Origin: Quillaja saponaria | Lineage: Eukaryota > Streptophyta > Magnoliopsida > Fabales > Quillajaceae | Assembly: GCA_029379385.1 (NCBI GenBank) | Contig: CM055618.1 | Coordinates: 17,709,071 to 17,773,070, forward strand | Length of the DNA stretch: 64,000 nt | Direction: 5' to 3' | Part shown: positions 24,217-35,799 of the stretch, piece after piece | How positions within the stretch are numbered: position 1 is the stretch's first letter | Layout: every line of letters begins with the position of its first letter | Translations under genes and position numbers: made by a program | Notes under the pieces: model-generated | Told to the model about the DNA's origin: nothing | The model's input: the letters and a program-made list of their open reading frames with translations, nothing else | Databases searched by the model: none

Positions 24217-27200
24217 TAGATGATCCAAGAGAAATAAAGGCTATATCAGTGTATTTAATGTTACGAGTGGCAGTGTACTCTATAATTTAGAGGGGGAAGC
24301 ATTTTGTTTTCCACTTGTGTTGTGGTATATGAATTTTTGTTTTGTGGTAATGCTCTAATCTCTGGTGGTTGGGTCGTCATTTGATTTTTGGACTACTGGT
24401 TCTCGTATATCATACGTATATGAAGTCTGCTAAATGAGAGTGATATACTGATATCTGGTTTTCTCAAGAGACACAGCTAAGGACTCACAATCCACTTTTT
24501 GATTTATCTGTACTACAATCATTTTTAAATGTTTAAATGTTTTCTCTAGGAGAGGTGATAAATGAGAAGAGAAAAAATGGAATGGGTAAATTGTATCCTG
24601 TTTGGATACTGAGTAGAATAATTTTGGGGAGAAACTTAACTTTGAAGCAGAAATGCTGATTATTGTGAAACTGTTAATTTTTTACTTTATATTTTATTCA
24701 GAGAGAACAAAAAAATTAGTTCAAAAATCATTCATTTTATAGTTGTCTTTGTATTTAGTATCATAAATCTACATTAGACTGGGTGGCTACTATTCTTTCT
24801 TCTAGAGAAAAATCTTGAATGATAGGCCGGCCATGGTGATTTAAAGTTATAAGTATTATTCCTTAGCTTTTAGAGTTGAATCCAAGATCTGTTTTTCATA
24901 ACCATAAGTTTAGTAAAATAATATAAGTTTCATTCTCATATTGGTTCACTTAATTAAGCCAATGAATTTAACAAAATAATGTAATTCAAAACCTAATATG
25001 CCATTCTCTGAGCATAAATAAGGTTCAACTTGACATATATAAGATAGATTAACAGATTATGTATCAAGAATGGTTGAGGACCTCAAATAGAGGAGGATAG
25101 AAATATTAATGTAACCGAAAGCTAAGTTATGGAAGAATAAGTGAGTGGAAGCGAATTTGGGATAGAAACATACACGGGGATACATGGCCTCCTCCTTTCA
25201 TTTTCTATCTTTTTGCTTTTTGATCCCTTGAACCACACGGGATTTGCAATTTGTTCTTAACTTTAGCTATAACTAGGTTCTCAATCAGTTCTCATATAAA
25301 AAGCAAAGTAAAACTGGCCCATCAAACTCAAAACTCAAGTCTAAAACTTCACTTTATTCTATCTTTATCACAACCCACGCATCTTCTACCTCAAATGAAA
25401 GTCCTCGCCTTTAAAGCCTTTTAGCCTTAGGCCTAACTTTCAAACCTTTACTTATACCTCTCTACTTGATTTGCAGAAAGAAAGATAGCAATCACATATA
25501 AAGAAGAAAAAACAAATACTATATGCCACCAACACACGAGGGGGCTAGCTAGCTAACTACTTATTAATATTTATATATATACACACCTTGAACTCTCTAA
25601 TATTGGATAGTGATTATGATTAATACCAACAAGTTGTTATTTTAATATTAGCAAAGCTATATATTTTAATTTAATTCCAATTGTGGAGTATTTGCCAAAG
25701 ATATTACCCCTTAATCCTTCTAAAACTCAAAATTAGGTTGTCCCTTTATCTATCGGCAAAAATCGAGGTAGAAAATAGTGACCATTGTGTAATTAGTCAT
25801 TGTGTTAGGGTAATAGGATAACATATATATCAAAGAAAATTGTCTAATTGGAATGCATTGTGTAATTAATTAATGCCCTTGTCCCTAATCTAAAACTAGC
25901 TAGAATTTTATCTAGGATATCTAAATTTAGTCTTTACAAAAAGAATAATCACCATCAATGGATTGCATATCTTTTTAGCCTTTTTTCTTTACTAATCAAT
26001 AAGTGGTTAAGCTTTGTTCGGTTGTATTTGTATATACAAAGAATTGAGAAAAGAATCCAAAACTATCTATTTTTTTAAGTCCCACATGTATGAGGCTTTA
26101 ACTAACCATTATTCCTATAAGACCTAATTACTAATTATTAGCTAAACCCACTTATTTTTTTAAAGAAACATAATTTATGTTTAGAGCACATGGATGGGTT
26201 TATGTGTATGTGTATTTGATCTCTTGGACTAATAAACGTCTTATTGTATATTAGTTCTTTATTCCAACCATGTATAAAATAACATTAATTAGAAGTAGGT
26301 AATTATAATCTTTACCCTACAAAACAATTTTTATATCTTCTAAGCATGCATTCACATATGAGAATTTAAATGCACATCATTCTCACGTCATCTTGTGTTA
26401 ATATACACAATTTGTGCTTTCGCTGAAATTATTTGTATAGATTAAAATATAAAAGATTAAGAACGTTCACTTGACAATGATATAGCTCACAATGTCCACT
26501 TGAATATGATGAATTTAGGAGATTTTGTTGTTGAACATGGACCCCCACATTGCCTACTAAATCCACATACAATTGAAAACGCCATCTTCCAATAACATGT
26601 TTATTGGTTTCACATTCATACAACCAAGTAGTGAACTTTCTTTGACTCTCGTAGCTTCAAAGAAAACCCAACCTAATTTCACGTCTAGGCTTCTTCTAGC
26701 CATTATCTTTAGTTGAAAAGAACTTGCATGCAATTTGGTTCATAAAATCATACCAATCTAAGTCAAATTTCTCATTGAGAAAGTAGTTTTGTAAATGAAG
26801 TTGTGGATCCAAATAAGCCAAAACCAAATAGGGTGAAGTTTATATTTATTAATTCAAAAGTACTCTTCCTCTCTTGATGAAAAATATGCACACAAAAAAA
26901 CGAACATGGAGGGTTTGAAAGGAACTATTTTCTCTATAAGGATGGACCAACCATGCCAAAACTCAAAAAAGTCCAACAGATTAAGATTCTTTCATACATA
27001 AGTAGTATGAGCTGGTATTGAAGTTACTTCCAAACTAAGATGTTGCAAGTGTATAATTTGCTTAAAAAGTAAATTAACAAATGGGTTTGATTAATTAATT
27101 ACACTTTAATTACATTAACATTATTCTACGATGATTATTCGTGACTAACAAGTACTAACCCCAAAAAAATCATATTTACTTAGATTCGAGGTCACCTCAC

Positions 27201-27549
27201 ATGTAGATGTCAACTTGTTTAATATATACTTGATTCATAGTCAATAAATCACAATTTCATAAACCTGGCTAACACAATTAATTAATTCGTAAATCGCAGC
27301 ATCGGGGAATAAAAATGTTTTGATCACGTGCAAGAAAGCAACCGTTTAACGACTTAATCTAAACAAGTAACGCATTAATTACTACAGTACTATTTATTAA
27401 CATAAACATTATAAAGTGGATTACTATATAGCATTCATCTTTTGATCATTCACATGTTAATTTGACTAAGTATTAATTATTATATTAAAAAAAATATATA
27501 AGAAGATTTATTTGAAATATTTCTGTTTTCGAATTTTTTTATGCAGCTA
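24217..27549. other. Intergenic region
   Basis: Holds the 3' end of the CLASRP-like gene, then AT-rich DNA. A TATA-like CATATAAAAAGC near 25291 is followed by a C-rich, low-ATG stretch that could be the start of an untranslated transcript, but no coding exon follows. No other gene is recognised. Confidence 0.5.
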
Positions 27550-27786
27550 CACTACAAGAAAAAATAATATTAGTGTTTGCATAAAGGTGAATACTAAAAA
27601 GTAGATGTTTATTAGTGTTTCTCTAAATTTATTAGTGTTTCTTATCAACATCCATACTAAAGACACTAATACTTTCGGCTACTATACTACAGACGCTAAT
27701 ATACGCTAATGAGTATTAGCGTCCATTTTCTCATTAGTAACGTTTATTTTGGCGGAAGTTAATACTGTTTTTTTTTTTTTATTGTG
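27550..27786. mobile_element. Non-autonomous CACTA-type miniature element
   Basis: The left end is CACTACAAGAAAAAA, the classic terminus of plant CACTA (En/Spm) elements. The right end (T-run then TTATTGTG) is a worn inverse of it. Inside the ends lie short subterminal repeats in both orientations: TTAGTGTTT three times on the left, then ACGCTAAT and its inverse ATTAGCGT around a small palindrome near 27700-27722. The flanks are cta and tta, a near match to a 3-bp target duplication. The element is 237 bases long with no coding capacity, so it depended on a transposase from elsewhere. Confidence 0.7.
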
Positions 27787-29700
27787 TTAGTTAGTTCAAA
27801 ATATAATTATATAAATCACAGAAATTGCAGAATTTGACAATTACATTACATGTGATTTATTAGGCACCTGTCTCTTAAAATAAAATTAATAAATTTCCAT
27901 TAGTGGGGTTTTGCTTAATTATATATGAGCCATAGAAATAGGATCAAAGTCATTTCACAAATGGGTATGCATGGTTGTAGGGTGCCACCATGTGCATCCA
28001 TCCATCTTCTAAGCTAAAAGGAGATGTAAAAATATTAACTTCCTCCCGTGCCTGCTTTCTATCATTCTACGCTTTTATATTGAGTTTGTTCCTAAAAAGG
28101 CCTTAGATTGTTCTTATTTTCATCCCATTTTAAATTAATTTTCACAAATGCTTAGTAGACTTCCCTTTTGATTCCATTTTAATTTATCTTTCAGCTGGTT
28201 TTAGCTCTTTGGATTCTTTTTACCTTTGCTTGATCATACTTCTCCAACCTTTAAATTGCATGTGGTCACCCAAAATTAGTGCATTTTCTTACCAACTAAT
28301 TTTGGAGATTAAATTCAAACCCACGTGACTGCACCAATCTCATTTTTAAAAGTACATATATAATCTATCCAATGAATCAATCTAATAATCAAGAAAATAT
28401 ATATATTTTATTTATTTTATGTGTTTAAATCTTTTTTAAAAAAATTATGAGAAGTAAAATTCTAAACAAATTATAAGAAATTGATATCATGAATTCTATA
28501 ATCATTTGCGTGATGACATATTTTTATATTAGATTAGTCAAAATATCTCCAAGCTTATTTAGATACTATATGATTTCTAAACGGAAAAAGAAAATAAAAT
28601 GATACCATGGTGTTGGAGCTAACAAAAAAAAAAAGAGTAAAAATTGAGGTATTCTTTATGTGAAGGTGAAAGAAATGAATTATAATGTGGGAGTTAAAAA
28701 GAGTGGCCTCAACTTGAGGAACATATCCTTGTTACGGTGATACCCAACCCAATGATTAGCTTTTCTTTTGTTTCTTGTTCAATAAAAGGGAGGAGCCGAG
28801 GAGCGGACGAGGTGAACAAAAAAAGATTAAAATAAAAATAAAATTAAAGATGTTAACGTTAAGATAACAACAATGTGTAATTATGAACGTGTGCTTATTT
28901 TTGTATACGCTGCCAAACAAACCAAACAATGCATCATTGCTTGTACTTATGGGCCACAGGTTGGTCAAAAACAAACATTTATATGTATATGAATAATGAC
29001 AATCTGATTTAAGTGTAATATTAATAATTTGGGACTGAGTCTCAAGTTCACCTAAAATAAAATTTTAAAATTATGAGAAATTAAGATATCACTTTCTAAT
29101 AAAATGACGGCCTCTTGGTAAAGAATTTCTATGATGTCAATTTTATCCTATAAGCTTGCTTTTCAATTCTATGAAATTACTTCATAATTCTTACAATATT
29201 ATTCAGTAAGCAATAGTTAACTTTTATTTATTTTATGACACGAAATAAAACAATACCTTGTAATGCTTCAAAAATAATATCTCTCTAATTAAAAGTTTTA
29301 CAAAATAAAATTAAAAGTGTTGAGAAGTGAAACAATGACGTCCTTTAAGTCATATGGTGAAGTTACATATCATAATTAATCACACTAGTACTCTATGTCA
29401 ACATTGATCGTTACTCTTTAACTAATGGTAGTAACTAGTAGTAAGCATTGGAAAGATATTGCAATCAACTAGAAAATATGACCAAAAAATATCTTCAGGG
29501 ATGAAACTGAAATCTTAATGGAACTTTAGAGACAGAAACAGTAATTTATCTTTTCTTTTTTCTAATTACTGTTGGTAAGTAAAAGACTTAAAAGTATACA
29601 AGTCTTGCAGAACAAGAACGCCATTCCGCTACAAAAGTAGAGGGATAATTCAGGTAATGGCAACAATTCACCACCAAAATCCCAGAGTGGGCTCCACTCT
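27787..29700. other. AT-rich intergenic region
   Basis: No gene is supported. AT-rich with stops in all frames. The last 250 bases are likely promoter of the gene starting at 29926. Confidence 0.55.
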
Positions 29701-29705
29701 TCCCT

Positions 29706-29925
29706 GCTATAAATCTTTAGATTCCAGAGTCTCCTTCTCCGGAAAAAAAATGTTCCTCCACCTCCACATTTTTTCTCACTCCTCCTCACATATAGCTCAG
29801 TGCCTCAAAAATTAAAGTAGACAGAGCCAAAGAATCTAATTTCCGGCAACGGAGGAATATAGTGCACTGAGAGAGAGAGAGAGAGATAATTTCAGAGAAA
29901 CCTTTGATCACTTCTTTACAAAACA
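29706..29925 (+). promoter_or_regulatory. TATA box and leader of the SMI1/KNR4-like gene
   Basis: GCTATAAATC at about 29706-29715 is a good TATA box 211 bases before the ATG. A GA repeat lies at about 29870-29886 in the presumed leader. Confidence 0.5.
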
Positions 29926-31140
29926 ATGGTGGACGTGGACCGGAGGATGGCTGGTCTGAACCCGGCTCACATAGCCGGGCTCCGCCGCCTGTCTGCCCGA
30001 GCCGCGTCTGTCTCATCAACCACCACTGCTTCAGCGTCCGTTCCTTCACGTAATGGTCTCCTTTCCTTCTCATCCCTAGCTGATAAGGTCATTACCCACC
30101 TCCGAAATTCTGGCATACAGGTCCAACCTCGTCTCACAGATGCTGAATTTGCTCGCGCAGAAGCTGAGTTTGGCTTCGTGTTCCCTCCGGACCTTAGAGC
30201 CGTTCTTGACGCTGGGTTGCCGGTCGGTCCGGGATTCCCCGATTGGCGCTCTGCCGGAGCTCGGCTTCACCTTCGTGCTTCTCTTGATCTGCCCATCGCC
30301 GCTATTTCGTTCCAAATAGCTCGAAACACACTGTGGTCCAAGTCTTGGGGTCCGAGACCGTCTGACCCAGAAAAGGCGTTAAAGGTAGCTAGGAATGCTC
30401 TCAAGAGAGCACCTCTTTTGATACCCATCTTCAACCATTGCTACATTCCCTGTAACCCTTCTCTAGCTGGAAATCCCATATTCTTTGTGGATGAGAATCG
30501 GATCTTTTGTTGCGGTTTGGATCTTTCAGATTTCTTTGAACGTCAGTCCCTATTTGGGAGTACCGAACCCCATCCCCAGCTCCTGAAAAAGCAAAGATCC
30601 GTTAGTGAAAAGTCGGCCGGGTCGTCGATGAATTTCTCACGGCGAAGCCTAGATACGGGCATCTCCTCCGGAGGTAGAACACCGCGTTGGGTCGAGTTCT
30701 GGAGCGATGCGGCTATAGATCGGCGGAGGAGTTTCAGAAATTCGTCTTCGTCCTCGTCCTCGTCGCCGGAGAGGTTCTTTGACATGCCTAAATCCGAAGC
30801 CCCCAAATGGGTAGATGAATACATTGAACAAATAGGATCCGTTTTGAGAGAAGGCGGGTGGAGCGAATCGGATATATCAGAAATGGGGCAGGTCTCGGCG
30901 TCTGGATTCTTCGAAGGGGAGATGATTTTGTTGGATAATCAAGCAGTACTAGATGCTTTACTCTTGAAAGCGGATCGATTTTCGGATTCGCTTCGAAAAG
31001 CTGGGTGGAGCTCCGAAGAGGTATCGGACGCCCTTGGATTTGACTTTCGACCTGAGAAGGAACGGAAACTGGCTAAGAAGCTATCCCCAGAACTTGTGGA
31101 GAAAATCGGTAAACTGGCTGAGTCAGTTTCTCGGTCATAA
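29926..31140 (+). CDS. Intronless SMI1/KNR4 (SUKH)-like protein
   Basis: One uninterrupted 404-codon frame from ATG 29926 to TAA 31138-31140, GC-richer than its surroundings. Residues 70-110 ([20 protein letters not shown], then [18 protein letters not shown]) have the signature of the SMI1/KNR4 or SUKH fold: an acidic helix, the FGFxFPPDLR turn and the PGFPDWR segment. [17 protein letters not shown] and [12 protein letters not shown] (about 166-205) resemble the later strands of the same fold. A poly-Ser stretch (about 270-279) and a [10 protein letters not shown] helix region follow, then two similar segments, [13 protein letters not shown] and [15 protein letters not shown]. In fungi KNR4/SMI1 is a cell-wall signalling scaffold, and bacterial SUKH proteins are often toxin immunity proteins. 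The plant role is unknown to me. No signal peptide is seen. Confidence 0.8.
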   Translation: MVDVDRRMAGLNPAHIAGLRRLSARAASVSSTTTASASVPSRNGLLSFSSLADKVITHLRNSGIQVQPRLTDAEFARAEAEFGFVFPPDLRAVLDAGLPVGPGFPDWRSAGARLHLRASLDLPIAAISFQIARNTLWSKSWGPRPSDPEKALKVARNALKRAPLLIPIFNHCYIPCNPSLAGNPIFFVDENRIFCCGLDLSDFFERQSLFGSTEPHPQLLKKQRSVSEKSAGSSMNFSRRSLDTGISSGGRTPRWVEFWSDAAIDRRRSFRNSSSSSSSSPERFFDMPKSEAPKWVDEYIEQIGSVLREGGWSESDISEMGQVSASGFFEGEMILLDNQAVLDALLLKADRFSDSLRKAGWSSEEVSDALGFDFRPEKERKLAKKLSPELVEKIGKLAESVSRS

Positions 31141-33344
31141 TATGGAGATTTTTCATTTTTATATACTTTTTTTATTTCTTTTTGTAATATCACGTTTGAG
31201 AAAATTGGATGAAGTATGAAAAACAAAGTGCATAAATAGATGAAAATTATATTCTTTATCCTTCTTTTTTTTTTTATTGGAGGAAAACTACATTTTATTT
31301 ATAGATACACTTATTAAATAAAATTAATATTAAGAAATTATTGATTAGTGCTTTGTATTCTAAACGAGCAATGCACGTGTGTATCTTGTTGAATTACAGA
31401 GATGTTGATGAGTTTCCACATCGAGAGCTGAGTTGAGCCTGGTGTAGGACAGCAAAGAACAAAGACGTCGTCCTTTTCGATGCATTTGATAAATAAAAAA
31501 ACACAGAGCAATTGGTCTGAGAATTGGTTATTCTTTTAAGAAGATGAATCAGCGGGAGTGGAATTCAATTCAATTTCATCTTCTTTCATTTGGGAGTATC
31601 TTTTTCCTTGGAATTTGGAAAAGGGTTAAGCACTTAAAAGCAGAGAGAAAACTGACACACAAACCTTCTTGCCGTTTAGCTTTTAAGAGACAGAAAAACG
31701 AGTGTTTGTGTATGTGTGTTTAATTGCCTATTTGGCCATTTGGGTTAAGAAAAAACAGAAAAGAGATTGACTTTGAAATGCATGCATGCTGCATCTGGAT
31801 TTGGGATACGAGCCTGCCCAAAGTGTTGTAATTTGGAAAAATCAAGCAGGTCAGATTTGGAAGATAGTGTCAAAAGAGAGGTAGCACATGACATGGGTCC
31901 CAACGTATGCAGCCCCTACATAAATTGGAAGGAATAGCAAAGCATTTTCATTTCACATTCGATACACACTAACACAGCCTTCACATCACGTTGTCTTTAA
32001 TTTTCTTACTAATTTGTTTGTTGGGTAATGAGAATCAGGCTGAAAGAGTACTTGAAACTTGTTTGGAGGACTTTTTGGTTGTCGTTGTAAACATTTTGGG
32101 AGCATCTGGTGCCGGTTCACATGTGATGTGAGCGTGAAAATGTGCATTTGATTTGGATCTTACAATTTCAAATGTCTTTCAAAAGAAAACATTATGAAAG
32201 TACAGCTTTGATAGGCTAGCTGGGCTCTTAACCTAAAAAGATAATGTTTTATGAGTATTTATTAATTTACAATAAATATAACATTTTTAATAATTAAATA
32301 TTAAATAATATTAAAATTATAATTAATTTTTTTTAGTAAATATTATAAATATTTGATTTATAAAATCTTAACAATTTTTTAAAATAACCCAGTTAAAAAA
32401 TTTGTAGTAGTAATTTTATGGTAAATAGTAAAAGTACAAAACATTGAATGCTCCATCAACGGTCACCTCCACCTTTTAAGGCTCCAATTTCGACTGACCG
32501 TTGCTCTTTGTCATGTGCGTTCCCACCGTCTCATTTTACCCTCTCCACGTGACCCCCTTTCTTTGAACTTTCTCGCACGTGTAAGCCAGCCAATAGCAAT
32601 ATCTCATTTCATGAGAAACAAACAGATGGGTCCTCCTCTCATGGATTTAATTATCGGTGGTATGGGCTTTGCTCTTCATTTATTTGCTGTGTCTGCAGCT
32701 CTCAAGACACAGTATGAGAGTGTGCGAGTCTCTTGGAAACATCTTTGCCTTAATCTTCCATCATATATATTTTGTTCTAACCACAACCCTTTGATCAAAT
32801 GTACTCAATTCAACAGTATGGTGGTTGGGTGGCCAATTTTGTCTTTAAAATGGGTCATTGGGATAACTCTTGTTGTTTAGCTAAGAGCTTTACTTTTGTC
32901 CAGCAATGGGAGACCAGTATTTAAGTCCCAAAAGGTCTTTGTCAAAACTTGAGATGGTGACCTTACGCTAAAATGGTCAATTATAGCAGCCCACCCCCAC
33001 ATGCTATCTCACAGAAACTATTTTCCCTACCGATAGAAAGTGAAAGAAATAAGATGACATAGACACAACTAAGACTAATGTTATCCGAAACAACCAAAAT
33101 TAAAAGCGGAGCAATTTCTTAAATAAAAACTACAGGCACTTACTCCGTGCCTTACTTATAATGCAAGAAAGTTTGATAAAGGGGACTCTTGTTTCGTTAA
33201 CAGTTAAGTAAATATCATTCTCTAAGATTGTAACGAAAATTTCTTGTTACATTCCTGACTGACTTAACATTACTTGTATAACCCACAATACCTAAACTGC
33301 TGTACGACTTTTTGAATAACTCAGCCAATTGCAACTTGGAATGG
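31141..33344. other. Intergenic region between two converging genes
   Basis: Contains the 3' ends of the SMI1-like gene and of ZEP. A TATA-like CTACATAAATTGG at about 31916 is followed by a C/A-rich leader-like stretch and a 20-codon ORF at 32028-32090 (MRIRLKEYLKLVWRTFWLSL). An open plus frame at about 32515-32880 begins at GTG and has no family features. Neither is called as a gene. Confidence 0.5.
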
Positions 33345-35766
33345 TCATACTGCCTGGAGAACTTGCCTCCCTCCATCTTCAGATAACCTTGGAGCAGCAC
33401 ATCTGCTCACTTTAACACAAAATACCGCCTGCAAATATTGATGCAGACACAGATAATTCACCATCAGATGTATAACATTAATTTCTCCAAGAAAACTTCT
33501 GTAACTTATCCATATCCAATTCTATGGTAGGGTAAATAAAATGAACTTTCCTTATGACTGGCCATATGCAGACCACTAGTTCCAAAATTCCTTTTTTTGG
33601 GTGGAAAGGAACTATTTTTTTAGTCAAATCTTTACTAAATAAAAAATGGCAATATCTCAAAGCAAACATGTTCGATGATGATAATGCAAGAACTACAGTG
33701 TATGGATTATGTACCCACCTTCTTATCAGAACCAAATTCAATAACATCAGATGGGCGTAAGCGAGAAGGAAAATTTGGAGGTAACCGGTATCGCTTTCCT
33801 TCATTGCTGAAGATGTCAAGAGAAAGGAATTTTGGATACATTACCCTGAATTTGAACATCAAAAGGGAAAAAACAAAACAAAGGAAACTTTTGTCTGCTT
33901 ACTCAGCAATCCAGGTCCCATGTTCACTCCGCAAATCAGTCAAGAAGAAGGCACCATCCTTATAACTAATACGGGAATGCATTTGGGAAACCTGAGAGAG
34001 TCCGTGTTTTATGATGTTGAACTCCACAACTGGATGAATGGGTTTTATTGTTTAAATCATGTATTATAACTGGATAAAAGAAGTAGGTTATACTACCTGG
34101 GGTAAAGGTATTGCAATTGAAACCCCAGGGGAATCACTGTGTGATATGCTCCTGCAATCACAATACAGAAAAGGGATTATTGCACAAAGACCAACCCCCC
34201 AGCCCCCAGCCCCCAGCCAAAGGAAATAAAAAAGTGAAAAGAGAAAAAAAAACCAAAGTGTTGGGTCAGGTAACTGGAAGTCTAATATAGGCTGTAATGA
34301 AACACATTACTAAAAAGTAACATATATCAACTGATAAACCCAAAATCCAAAAAACTTCCAACAAATCAAAGATAAGCTTCAAACTAAGCATTCTCCTCAG
34401 TATGTTCTATACTATCCCCGCATAGCGTTGCTTCATAAACTGCTCTATAAGATAGAATGAATGTATTTCAGTAAAGTTTTCCTTTAGTTCTGAAAGGATG
34501 ATGACATTGTATTTCATGCATGATTACCATTCCACCACAATGTAAGCAAGTGAATTGTGGGCATACCCAATAATACAGTGTTTCTTCTCATCTCTACTTA
34601 AAAAAATAGGTTTGGAAGCACCATCTTCATTTCCATATGGTAACAGAAACCACCTACAGAACAAACAAGGACACAAAAATAAAAGATCGGCTCATCTTGA
34701 TATACCTAGAAAACGCACCAAAATTGATTATATATATATTGGCCCATTCACATACTCTCCATTAATAGCACGCTCCAGTGCCTCATCATCTTTAAACCAT
34801 CTTTGTAACTGGTCATTAGCCTTCATGAATGATTAAAACCCATTAGTGTCCAGAACATAGCAAAATCCAAAAAAAAAAAAAAAACATGATCATAAGGTGG
34901 ACTCGGCTGTGATTTATCTAAGCAACATACTTTGTCTGAGAGTCTGCAGCACGGTGACCTTCCTTCAAGGTTGGAGCTGAAAAAGGGAGGATGAGTTCTC
35001 GTGCCAATATAAACAAAGCTGATCTGTAGTTCAACTTCGTAGAGTAGATAAGATGGAGAAGAGTAGAGAAACACGAGGATTGTATAATGCAAGAAATTTG
35101 GTTTCTTATTGTTTACACTGTTTGTATCTAGGAAATTTTGAAAAAGCATATACTTATCATATTTATCAATATTTTAAACTTACCTATTTCCACCCAAGAC
35201 CCAACTTAGCATTAAAGGCATCATCTTGTCAATGAAAACTCTCCCTCCAACTCTTCCAGGATGTGGTATCCGAAACTTTGTCAGAAACTGCAAAATAAGA
35301 TCAGGCAACCATGAAATAACTTCAGAAACAATTTCTCTTAATCATTATCTCTTTTCAATGCCCAAATATCCTACCGATAAAGGACCAAGTCCGATGCCCA
35401 GATATGCCTTATAAGTGGAAGCCATGAATGCTGCCATTCTTGCCATTCCATGAATTATGGCAACCCGTACTCTTCTCGCACTCTCATAGCTGGGTGACAT
35501 TTTAATTATTATTTTTCCATTAGAAAAACAAAGAAAGAAGGATGAAGAAGATTGGATGAATCACCAAAAGATTCAGTAATAAATGATCCAATTTTAGCAT
35601 CTTAATTTTGGTATGGACCTGGGAATTTTACGTTCAATGCTAAGGTTTGAGCATATGTAGCATATCAGGTCAACCAAATTTTATCATCTCACATACTTTA
35701 GCCTCATCTCTGCAAAGTGTTTTGTCTCTCTCAATCTCCATTTCCCTCCCTTCGTTCCCACCCCCA

Positions 35767-35799
<33 letters not shown>

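Noticed and set aside
26429..26623. Minus frame reading CETNKHVIGRWRFQLYVD in its first part
   Set aside because: It begins at TTG, has no ATG, promoter or splice partner, and matches no family I know.
32515..32880. Plus frame of 121 codons
   Set aside because: It starts at GTG and shows no domain, compositional signal or neighbouring exon; likely chance.
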